Source: Luteitalea sp. (GTDB taxonomy: Bacteria; Acidobacteriota; Vicinamibacteria; Vicinamibacterales; Vicinamibacteraceae). Taken from it: DNA of 32,647 nucleotides. A program made the position numbers and the translations under genes. The notes below the pieces were generated by a model. The model was not told where the DNA came from. It saw only the letters and a list, made by a program, of their open reading frames with translations, and made no database searches. This document shows, one piece after another, positions 16,901-24,290 of this stretch. Position 1 is the stretch's first letter, and every line of letters starts with the position of its first letter. The stretch spans positions 1 through 32,647 of the forward strand of contig WHTT01000073.1 in NCBI GenBank assembly GCA_009377605.1, given 5' to 3'.

Positions 16901-17304
16901 GAGAACCCGTCGAGGGAGACGCGGACGCCGAGGGCGATGTGACCGAAGGTTCTGGCAGTACGTTCAAGCTTCGACCGTGGAAGCAGCGCCGGCGTGCTGG
17001 ACTCGGGATGGCGACAGTGAACGCCTCCGTCACCGTGCCTCTCGTCGATATGGCGCATCACCTCATGCACCTCTGGATCGATGGTGACGTCCACAAAGTG
17101 AACGCGTACATCGACGAGCGCGGCCTCCGGCGAAGTGACACGTTCCGGCATGTCCTGCAGGCGTTGATCGAACTGGCGAAGGAGAGCAGCGACGAACGCT
17201 CTGTCCTCGAGCGCATTTCGAATCATCTTCAGGCCAGAGGTCAGGCACCGGCATCCCTTCGCGATGTCGGCTTGGGTGTAGCAGCGGTTGACGAACAGGA
17301 GTAG
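13984..17304 (+). CDS. DUF1156 adenine-specific DNA methyltransferase with Zn-ribbon
   Basis: A 1106-residue protein. The N-terminus IEVAFPLEQ, HEKNVRHGHISTLHIWPARRP is the DUF1156 signature. SAM-binding motif I is LDPFAGGGAIPLEA (134-145), followed by AVDINPVAWF. The catalytic DPPYYDSIQYSD is at 661-672, so target-recognition sequence is inserted between motifs I and IV. A Zn-ribbon (Cys 350/353 and Cys 423/426) lies in that insert. The C-terminal third continues with an acidic linker near 975-990. This matches the COG1743 adenine-methylase type with Zn-ribbon, predicted to modify host DNA. Length is in the usual range of about 900-1100. SD-like GGGAGAGGAA precedes the ATG. Stop is 2 bp before the DUF499 gene. 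Confidence 0.9.
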   Translation: MTNRRLIEVAFPLEQASLDSVHEKNVRHGHISTLHIWPARRPLAACRAALIATLLPDPGTPEKRRELCERIGGKIEKVIEKKKGPGSRGEEKIVKKTIGGILHWGRETENKADIDFFRQEIRKAFGGRAPRVLDPFAGGGAIPLEAMRLGCEVTAVDINPVAWFILKCTLEYPQKLAGQKRPLPDFVRSDAAFMESFFKAQGFKGAMLRSQLRKLGLSDSKKNGAQQHSLKDTQTGKDVDLSIEEHTLEADLAWHVRAWGWWVLREARRELARYYPAYADFQPVKDVDDWRRRHPEQARPRQLVPTFDDGIPDIDSLNADFGGDYLADGRTARWVAKPAVAYLWARTVKCKNCRATIPLLKTRWLAKKEKKRVLLHVEPNSDKTGVSFGIENDVPVAGGNNAQRREHDKRLGHGTMSRAGAWCPCCGKPGTVAMEREDLRTEASAQRMGIALTAVVIDGPSGKEYRLPTELELRLPLVQPRELEETFRRLPFGIPNEPFPEGGSRQTGGSSFTAYAYGKTRWSTVFSSRQLLSLGAFTYWIRSSHESAASFGYPTAWTEALPAYLYTALSRLADRNSEFCTWQLGAEKIGHTFTRFALPITWDFVEVMPWADSSGGFLQAVDWVAQVAAHLLDMASAPPSQVVCGSAINARDSGVDLIITDPPYYDSIQYSDLMDFFLVWLRRTLHGSSSEIDRVLLDPLGPKWNHDLNDGELIDEASRHLGDAEQSRRVYEDGMSRAFRACFEALNPNGRLVVVFANKQPDAWEALVASITRAGFCVDGSWPIRTERAGRMRSLASAALASSVWLICRKRDVAARPGWDNVVLGEMRRTISQELREFWDAGIRGPDFVWAATGPALEAYSKHPVVKKANDPGETMSVSEFLRAVRRMVVEFVVGRVIGELTHGQAVVGIEGLTGLDDVTTYYLLHRHDFGMNDAPAGACILYALSCNLSEGDLADRYAILLRSGGVEQGDDGEPVEGDADAEGDVTEGSGSTFKLRPWKQRRRAGLGMATVNASVTVPLVDMAHHLMHLWIDGDVHKVNAYIDERGLRRSDTFRHVLQALIELAKESSDERSVLERISNHLQARGQAPASLRDVGLGVAAVDEQE

Positions 17305-17306
17305 CG

Positions 17307-20300
17307 ATGAGCAAGCCGTCATGGAATCCCTGGCATCAGGTCGTTCAACTGCGCGAAGACCTTCGCACAGGAGAGCTGGCACTCAACGAATTCGCGGCCG
17401 ACATCTATGATGTCGCGCTCCGGAGCGGGAAGCGGCGCATCTACGAAGATCCAAAGGAGTTCTTCGCCCTCACCTACCCTACCTCTGCGCTTCTCGATCT
17501 CGCGCGAGACGTCGTCCGCCGCCTGGCAGGCAAGAATCAGAAAGCGGTCCGACAGCTCGAGCTCACCTACGGCGGCGGCAAGACGCACACGCTCATCACG
17601 TTGTTTCACCTCGTGACCGATCCAGCGTCGCTGCCGCAACTGCCGGCGGTCGACGAATTCAAAGCGCGGATCGACCTACCGCTGCCACCAACGCGGGTTG
17701 CCGTACTGCCTTTCGACAAATTCGATGCGGAGAAAGGGACCGAGGTCCGCGACCCGTCCGGTGACAGGCGGATGCTCCGGCAGCCCTGGAGCGCGCTCGC
17801 GTGGCAGCTCGCCGGCGCCGACGGCCTACGAATCCTGCACCCGGACGACAAACCGGAAGAACGGAGGACCGCACCCGCGGAGAACTTGCTGACGCTGCTA
17901 CTCGAGACGCCGCAGAAGGACGGGCGCTCCACCCTGATCCTGATGGACGAGGTGCTGATGTTCGCTCACGCGGCGGTCGACGCGGACCCAGCATGGCGCG
18001 AGCGTCTGAAGAACTTCTTCCAGGCGCTCACGCAGGCTGCAACCAAGGTCGACCGCTGCGCCATCGTCGCCTCGCTCCTCGCGACCGACGTCGCAAAGAA
18101 CGATGAGTTGGGCCGGGCGATCACCGACGAGCTGTACGCGATCTTCCGGCGCGAGCGAGAAGAAGGCGTGGAGCCCGTGAGCAAGAAGGATGTCGCAGAG
18201 GTACTGCGGCGCCGGTTCTTCACGCCGGAATCGCTCCAGACCAAGGAAGCGTTCCGGAAGCCGGTGATCGAGGCGCTGAACGGCATCGAAGTTCTTGACG
18301 ACGAAACAAAGAAATCGAGGAAAGACGAAGAAGTTCGCTTTGTGGCGAGCTACCCGTTCCATCCCGACCTCACCGAGGTGCTCTACGCGAAGTGGACGCA
18401 GCTCCAGGGCTTCCAACGCACGCGCGGCGTGCTGCGGACGTTCGCGCTGGCACTCCGCGAAGCGGAGAAGTGGGATACGTCTCCGGTCGTCGGCCCGAAC
18501 GTCTTTCTCGCGGCGCCGACCGAAGACGGTCTCTCTGAAGCCGCACGTGAGTTGACTCAGGTAGCGACGGTTGAGGAACACGAGGGCAAGAAGCAAGAGT
18601 GGTCATCGATTCTCGCAGGTGAGCTCGAAAAGGCTCGGCGCGTTCAACAGGAGTTGAGCGACTTACAGCATCGCGAGGTCGAACAGGCCGTGTTGGCGAC
18701 CTTCCTGCACTCGCAGCCCCCTGGTGCCCGCGCTCAACTCCGAGAACTGCTGGTTCTCGTGGGCGCAACCAGGCCTGACAAGATCACGTTGCAGAAGGCT
18801 CTTCGCGAGTGGTTCGACCGCTCCTGGTTCCTGGACGAAGCTGCAGACGCCGACACGAGAGCCACGAACGGCGTGAAGTCGCCGCCGGCTGTTTGGCGGT
18901 TGGGATCCCGTCCCAACCTGAAACAAATGCATGCAGACGCCGTCACGCGCGTCGCCGACCAGACAGTCGAAGAACACCTCCTTGGCGCCATTCGCAAGAA
19001 CAAGACACTAACCGCGACGGCCTCTCAGGCCGGTGCCCGTGTTCACAATCTGCCGGAAAGGCCGGGGATGGTGGATGACGATGGCCAGTTTCGGTATGTG
19101 GTGCTGGGACCATCGGCTGCATCAGAGTCGGGCAAGCCGAGCGCGGAAGCGAGGCGGTTCATCGAAGAGACGACCGCCGCCGACCGGCCACGCACGGAGC
19201 GGAACGCCATCGTGCTGGCAGTGCCTTCCAGAGAGGGCGTCTACATCGCGCGGACGGCCGTACGCGATTACCTCGGATGGCTGGCTGTGGACGACGCGCT
19301 CAAGAAAGAAGGGCACGAGCTTGATCTCGTACGCCAGCAGAATCTCGACTCCTACAGGAATGCGGCCTTGAAGCGCATCGGCGACGCCATTCAGCAGGCC
19401 TACTGCATTGTTGTCACGGTGTCTTCCGACAACGATGTGCAGGCTTTCCGCGTTCAAGTCTCCGATGCGCCGCTCTTCAATACGATCAAGGCGGATTCCC
19501 GCTCGCGCATCCAGGAGAGCGCAATTAGTCCGGACGCGGTACTGCCTGGCGGGCCGTACCAGCTCTGGCGAGACGACGAGGAATCTCGACCGGTTCGCGA
19601 TCTCGTCGGTGCATTTGCCAGATTTCCTCACCTGCCCAAGATGCTGAATCGTCAGGCGATCGTTGACACGATCATCCGAGGGTGCGAAGAGGGCTATTTC
19701 GTGGCGCGTCTCACTCGCCCCGACAAGTCCATTCAGACGTGGTGGCGGCAGGCGCCGCCTTCCGACGTGCTCGACGATCCCCAGCTTGATCTCGTGCTGC
19801 CCGACAAAGCCGAGCTTGTCAATCTGTCGCCCAACATTCTCCGGCCCGGCATGATCGATGATTTGTGGAGGATGCCACAGGTCACCGTTGCCACCATCCG
19901 GACGTTCTTCGACGGCGCCCATACGATTACCGTTTCTCGGGGAGGTTACGACGAGCCGATGCCGGTCCCCCGCGTGCTGGCCGACGTAGTCGATGGCGCC
20001 CTGCGCGCGGCGGTGAAAGAAGGATGGCTCTGGTTGACGTCAGGGCCGGCGAGTCTGCTTGGCGAAGATGTGCCGCCCGCGCTCGTTACCGCGGATACCG
20101 TGCTTCAGGCTCCGCCCGATCCGATCTCGCCGCTCGATCTCTTGCCGAACAGCCTCACCGACGCCTGGCAGAGTGGCAGAAGCGACGCGATGTCGGTAGC
20201 CGTCGCGCTCTCAAAGAAGGTGGGTGGAACCCTTCCTTGGCTCACGGTGCGCGAGGCCATTGACGCCGCCTTTCGCGCGCGGGTGCTGGATCGTGGCCCC

Positions 20301-20618
20301 GGCAGCGTCGACTGGCCGTGCGACTACTCCAACGCGTCGGCCGTTTCGATTGTCGTACCAGAGCCTGGCTCCGTTGCTGCTACGCTTCCGCCTGCAGCCG
20401 CCAGCGACACCCGAACCAGCGCTGCCACCGCACTCAAACCCAACCAGCTCCAGGATCTCGTCGACGTGCTCCCGGACTTAATCAAGATGACCGCGGGTCA
20501 CGAGCTAAGGTTCCGCTTGGCGGTCGAGATCAAAGGTAAGCAGCGCCCACACGACAAGCTGGTCGCTGCGGTCAATGAGCTGTTCAAAGACCTAGACGAC
20601 GAACTGCGGATTCAATAG
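17307..20618 (+). CDS. DUF499 AAA+ ATPase
   Basis: A 1103-residue protein. Walker A is TYGGGKTHTLI (Lys 92), preceded by a DUF499-type N-terminus (WNPWHQVVQLREDL, FFALTYPTSAL). Walker B is STLILMDEVLMFA (Asp 214, Glu 215). The long C-terminal half resembles other DUF499 proteins but has no motif I can assign. COG1483-type ATPases are strongly tied to DUF1156 methylases in predicted defence modules. The analogy to BREX/PglY-type P-loop proteins suggests a complex-forming motor or switch. ATG follows AGGAG and lies 2 bp after the methylase stop, so methylase and ATPase are one unit. Confidence 0.9.
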   Translation: MSKPSWNPWHQVVQLREDLRTGELALNEFAADIYDVALRSGKRRIYEDPKEFFALTYPTSALLDLARDVVRRLAGKNQKAVRQLELTYGGGKTHTLITLFHLVTDPASLPQLPAVDEFKARIDLPLPPTRVAVLPFDKFDAEKGTEVRDPSGDRRMLRQPWSALAWQLAGADGLRILHPDDKPEERRTAPAENLLTLLLETPQKDGRSTLILMDEVLMFAHAAVDADPAWRERLKNFFQALTQAATKVDRCAIVASLLATDVAKNDELGRAITDELYAIFRREREEGVEPVSKKDVAEVLRRRFFTPESLQTKEAFRKPVIEALNGIEVLDDETKKSRKDEEVRFVASYPFHPDLTEVLYAKWTQLQGFQRTRGVLRTFALALREAEKWDTSPVVGPNVFLAAPTEDGLSEAARELTQVATVEEHEGKKQEWSSILAGELEKARRVQQELSDLQHREVEQAVLATFLHSQPPGARAQLRELLVLVGATRPDKITLQKALREWFDRSWFLDEAADADTRATNGVKSPPAVWRLGSRPNLKQMHADAVTRVADQTVEEHLLGAIRKNKTLTATASQAGARVHNLPERPGMVDDDGQFRYVVLGPSAASESGKPSAEARRFIEETTAADRPRTERNAIVLAVPSREGVYIARTAVRDYLGWLAVDDALKKEGHELDLVRQQNLDSYRNAALKRIGDAIQQAYCIVVTVSSDNDVQAFRVQVSDAPLFNTIKADSRSRIQESAISPDAVLPGGPYQLWRDDEESRPVRDLVGAFARFPHLPKMLNRQAIVDTIIRGCEEGYFVARLTRPDKSIQTWWRQAPPSDVLDDPQLDLVLPDKAELVNLSPNILRPGMIDDLWRMPQVTVATIRTFFDGAHTITVSRGGYDEPMPVPRVLADVVDGALRAAVKEGWLWLTSGPASLLGEDVPPALVTADTVLQAPPDPISPLDLLPNSLTDAWQSGRSDAMSVAVALSKKVGGTLPWLTVREAIDAAFRARVLDRGPGSVDWPCDYSNASAVSIVVPEPGSVAATLPPAAASDTRTSAATALKPNQLQDLVDVLPDLIKMTAGHELRFRLAVEIKGKQRPHDKLVAAVNELFKDLDDELRIQ

Positions 20619-20710
20619 CGAGACCGGAACCGGTGATGCAGAGGTGGCCAAGATCTTCATCGGTGGGTCTCGGCAACTTTCGCGCCCAAACGCCGACGCG
20701 GAGCTATCCG

Positions 20711-21586
20711 ATGAAGCGTGATCCTGTTGAAGAGCATAAACACACCGCGACCGTCGAGGGCGTGTTAGCGCAGCTTGAGGGCGACTACTTCTATGACTAT
20801 GCGGCCTTTACCGGCAGCCTGCGGGAGTACGTTGTCCGAGCCCTCGAGGCCCGATACAAGTCAGAGCCGAACGAGCTGCACAAGCGCGCCTTTCTCCTGA
20901 ATGTCTACCGCGAGGAGTACACGGCGTACGAAGACCTTGGGGCGTTCATGGATGCGTTCCTTTCCATCAAAGGCGATCCAACGATCCTGCCGCTCCATCG
21001 GATGATTTCCTACGGCGCTGGCCAGGTGAAGCTCGGATCCGTCCTCGAACGACACCAGATCGATACCGGTGACGACCTCTATAACGGGCTCGGTCTGGCC
21101 GAGTGGATGCCCGCGAGCTGGTCGGAGCACCATCCGAAGATCGACCTGCAGAAGGTCCTTCGTAGAGCCTGTTATTTCCTCGTGGAGGATTGCTGGCCGG
21201 GACAGCGGGCGACAGGGGTCAGGGCGTTCAACAAGATCAAGCACGGGCTGGTGCTTGTGCCCGATGGGCGACCGTATGCGTCGAAGCTTCCGAGCGCGCC
21301 GGCCATCATCTTCGCGACCCACCCGAAGGATCCCGCATCGAAGGAGACTCCGGTCAGCATCTTGGCAATTCCGACGGAGCCAGAGAAGGTTGAAGAGCGG
21401 CTGAGGATCGTTCACTTCACGCAGTTCATGCTACGGATGTTCGCGATGCTGTACGTCTTGAAGCGATATCCGGCCGCCATCGGCGGACGGGGCCTTAAGG
21501 CGGACGCGTCGGTGTTCGGCTCGGAGCGGATGGTCGACGTCTTGGAATTCATGCGGAATTCATCTGAGACACCTTGGTCAAAGTAG
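20711..21586 (+). CDS. Defence-island protein of unknown family, possible HEPN-like
   Basis: A 291-residue protein from ATG 20711, with GGAG 7 bp upstream. A GTG at 20633 is in frame but adds low-complexity sequence. It is mostly helical. The segment RAFNKIKHG (Arg 171, His 178) looks like the R-x(4-6)-H site of HEPN ribonucleases, in the N-K-x-K-H-G style, directly followed by a strand (LVLVPDG). The N-terminal half has EGDYFYDYAAFTGSLREYVV. I cannot name the family. It sits 92 bp after the ATPase and 40 bp before a clearer HEPN gene, so the two may form a pair. Alternative: a structural partner with no catalysis. Confidence 0.6.
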   Translation: MKRDPVEEHKHTATVEGVLAQLEGDYFYDYAAFTGSLREYVVRALEARYKSEPNELHKRAFLLNVYREEYTAYEDLGAFMDAFLSIKGDPTILPLHRMISYGAGQVKLGSVLERHQIDTGDDLYNGLGLAEWMPASWSEHHPKIDLQKVLRRACYFLVEDCWPGQRATGVRAFNKIKHGLVLVPDGRPYASKLPSAPAIIFATHPKDPASKETPVSILAIPTEPEKVEERLRIVHFTQFMLRMFAMLYVLKRYPAAIGGRGLKADASVFGSERMVDVLEFMRNSSETPWSK

Positions 21587-21626
21587 GGAACTGATCACGC
21601 GACTTTTCTTGCGAGGTACGACCGAC

Positions 21627-22301
21627 ATGGCGCTACGACTGCGGGACGACTCTGACTTCAAGCCCTTATTGGACGCCCTCGCGGACGAACTCGTGATGGC
21701 CGCGATCTATTTCAAGCTGTATCAAGACTTGATCGAAGCGAAGAACGGCGAGTACGAGCGCGAGATCAGCCAATCGTGGACGTTCTGGTCACTGACATTG
21801 AGGTCGCTCATCGATGCGACCGTCTACCGGATCTGCAAGGCCTACGATCACAATAGGGATTCGTTGAATCTGAAGAACCTTCTCGAACTCGTGCGTGAGC
21901 GTCAGGACGTTTTCGATCGAGACACATTTCGCGAGCGGCTGAAAGACAATCCGTATGTCGACTCTCTCGCCAAAGACACCCGACTTCCTGACGCCGCACA
22001 GCTGGAGGCGGACCTGGAATTCGTGCAGGTAAAATCGAATCCCCTGGTCAAACGGCTGGTGACGTGGCGCGATAAGTTCTACGCGCACCGGGACCCGGCG
22101 CACGCGCTGGATCCGACCACCTTCGACCCATTGTTGGTGAGCGACGTGGAGACGTTGGTCAAAGAGGGCATGCGGATCATCAACTACTACAGCTCCCTTT
22201 ACGCCGCAACGACGCACTCGACCCAGATGGTCGGCCACGACGATTACCTGTCGGTCCTCAAGGCGGTGCGAAAGCGGTTGGAGCGATACGAGGCCGGGTG
22301 A
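21627..22301 (+). CDS. AbiU2-type HEPN domain protein
   Basis: A 224-residue all-alpha protein from ATG 21627, with GAGG 10 bp upstream. The C-terminal motif TWRDKFYAHRD (Arg 148, His 154, R-x5-H) and the upstream helix WSLTLRSLIDATVYRICKAYD match the AbiU2-like HEPN group. These are known or predicted metal-independent RNases of abortive-infection and toxin systems. It is the last gene of the island, followed by about 115 bp without a gene before a TTGACA promoter. No antitoxin (e.g. MNT nucleotidyltransferase) is adjacent, so its control may lie in the preceding protein or the larger complex. Confidence 0.75.
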   Translation: MALRLRDDSDFKPLLDALADELVMAAIYFKLYQDLIEAKNGEYEREISQSWTFWSLTLRSLIDATVYRICKAYDHNRDSLNLKNLLELVRERQDVFDRDTFRERLKDNPYVDSLAKDTRLPDAAQLEADLEFVQVKSNPLVKRLVTWRDKFYAHRDPAHALDPTTFDPLLVSDVETLVKEGMRIINYYSSLYAATTHSTQMVGHDDYLSVLKAVRKRLERYEAG

Positions 22302-22416
22302 AAGGGGAGTTGGCTCTCGCGATGGCCGCCGGCCAGTCGAGTTCGGAGGTAACCCGATGACTCGAATCTACTTATGAAGCGGTCTTCAAACAAATGAGCT
22401 CTCGGCTCAATCAACA

Positions 22417-22472
22417 TTGACAATTTGGTGGAGTGGCGATACGGTGTGCTGAACTGATGATAATCGATAATC
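22417..22472 (+). promoter_or_regulatory. Promoter with GATAATC direct-repeat operator (site 3)
   Basis: A perfect TTGACA (22417-22422) is followed after 17 bp by TACGGT (22440-22445), a weak -10. GATAATC twice in tandem (22459-22472) begins 13 bp after the -10, the same distance as from the TATGAT box to the operator at site 2. The ATG of the PQQ gene follows 14 bp later. The position suggests repression of a short-leader transcript. Confidence 0.6.
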
Positions 22473-22486
22473 GATGCAATTTTCCC

Positions 22487-24290
22487 ATGCGCCTATACAA
22501 CGGCCTGCCCCTACCGGTCGGCTTCCGATTCGTGGCACGAGGGACGATGCTGCTCGCGCTCTGCATCGGGATCGCCTGCGCGCCGGTCGCGCCGCAGGGG
22601 GCGAGCAATGGCCGGCCCGCGCCCGCCGAGCGCGGCACCGCCGCGGCACAGCACGTTACGTGGAGCGACTACGGTGGAGGGTCGGACTCGTCGAAGTACG
22701 TCGCGCTCGGACAAATCACCAAGGCCAACGTCGACCAGCTCGAGGTCGCCTGGACGTATCCCACCGGAGATAACAACTCGTACCAGTTCAATCCGCTCAT
22801 CGTCGACAACGTGATGTACGTCCTGGCGAAGAACAACTCCCTGGTGGCCCTCGACGCAACGACCGGCAAGGAGATCTGGATCCACGGGCGCCTGCGCGGA
22901 ATCGCCAGGCGCGGGATCAATTACTGGGAAAGCGCCGATCGCCGGGATCGGCGGCTGATCTTCCAGATGAACAACTTCCTTCAAGCCATCGACGCCGACA
23001 CGGGCAAGTCGATCCTGACCTTCGGCACGAACGGCCTGGTGGATCTGAGGGAAGGCCTGGGTCGCGATCCAGAGACGCTCACGCGCGCGCAGTCGAACAC
23101 GCCCGGGCGCATCTTCGAGGACCTCCTTCTGATGGGATCAGCCACCGGCGAGGGCTATTTCTCGACGCCCGGGCATCTGCGCGCGTACGACGTCCGCACG
23201 GGGAAGATTGTCTGGACCTTTCATACGATTCCGCAGCCGGGCGGGCTTGGCTATGACACCTGGCCGAAGGACGCCTGGCGGTACGCGGGCGGCGCCAACA
23301 CGTGGGGTGAGATGTCGATCGACACCGAGCGCGGCATTGCCTACTTTCCAACCGGATCGCCGACCTACGATTTCTACGGCGCCGATCGGCGTGGTGCGAA
23401 CCTCTTTGGCAACAGTCTGCTCGCCCTGGATGCCCGCACCGGGAAGCGCCTCTGGCATTTTCAGACGGTCCATCACGATATCTGGGACTACGACAACACC
23501 TCGGCGCCCCAGCTCGTGACCGTGCGCCGCCAGGACAAGACCATCGACGCCGTCGCGATGGCCACCAAGCAGGGCTTTCTGTTCGTCTTCGATCGAGTCA
23601 CCGGTACGCCAGTCTGGCCGATCGAAGAGCGACCGGTGCCGCCGAGTAACATGCCCGGCGAGGAGGCGTGGCCCACGCAGCCGTTTCCCACGGCGCCTCC
23701 ACCGTACGCCCGCCAGATTTTGACCCCCGATGCCATCACACCCTATTTGCTGACCCCGAAAGAGCACGCCGAGTGGAAGGCGCGCATTGCCCGGGCGCGG
23801 ACGGGGTTGTTCACACCGCTCTCCACGCAGGAGACGATACCCGTACATCATGAGCCCGCCGTGGTCCTGGATCGTCGCTTACGACCTGAACGCAGGCACG
23901 ATCAAATGGAAACAGCCGCTCGGGACCGACCTGCACGCCGCGGCAGAAGGCGGGAAGGACACGGGCATGCCGCGCGGCTCCCAGAGTCTCGGCATGATCG
24001 TGACGTCGAGCGGCCTGGTCTTCGCGCCGGCGAAAGACGGCAAGATTCGCGCGTATGACGCGGACACCGGCGACGTGCTGTGGACCGCCGATCTGCCCAA
24101 CGGTCCCGAGGGCATTCCTGCGATGTTCGAAGTCAACGGACGTCAGTACCTGGTGGTCTGCGCCACCACGCCCCTGACGTGGGGCCGCCAATCCACGGAA
24201 CGAGATGAGATGGCGGAAGGGCCGGAGGCCCGCACCAAGGGTGGCTACGTGGTATTTGCGCTGCCCGCCAGCAAAGGAGAATCGCAATGA
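22487..24290 (+). pseudogene. PQQ-dependent dehydrogenase with internal deletion and frameshift
   Basis: The N-terminal part from ATG 22487 has a signal or lipoprotein-like segment (MLLALCIGIACAPVAP) and PQQ propeller blades (WSDYGGGSDSSKYVALGQI, VALDATTGKEIW, LLALDARTGKRLWHFQTVHH, DIWDYDNTSAPQLV, WPIEERPVPPSN) up to GLFTPLSTQETIPV at about 23841. In this family the sequence then continues with a GGANWGG-type blade. Here it jumps straight to YIMSPPWSWIVAYDLNAG in another frame, which runs to 24290. The middle region is missing and the two halves are out of frame, so the N-terminal frame ends in nonsense at 24058. Frames total about 600 codons. Without a programmed event the product lacks its last blades. 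The original role would be periplasmic alcohol or sugar oxidation. Confidence 0.8.

Noticed and set aside
7614-20618. Island as a canonical DISARM system
   Set aside because: Helicase and methylase fit loosely, but no DUF1998 protein (DrmB), no DrmA-type helicase and no phospholipase D (DrmC) are present, and the methylase is of DUF1156 type.
13984-20618. Island as BREX
   Set aside because: There is a methylase and a large ATPase, but no PglZ phosphatase, BrxA, BrxB or BrxL-like protein. DUF1156 and DUF499 are different families.
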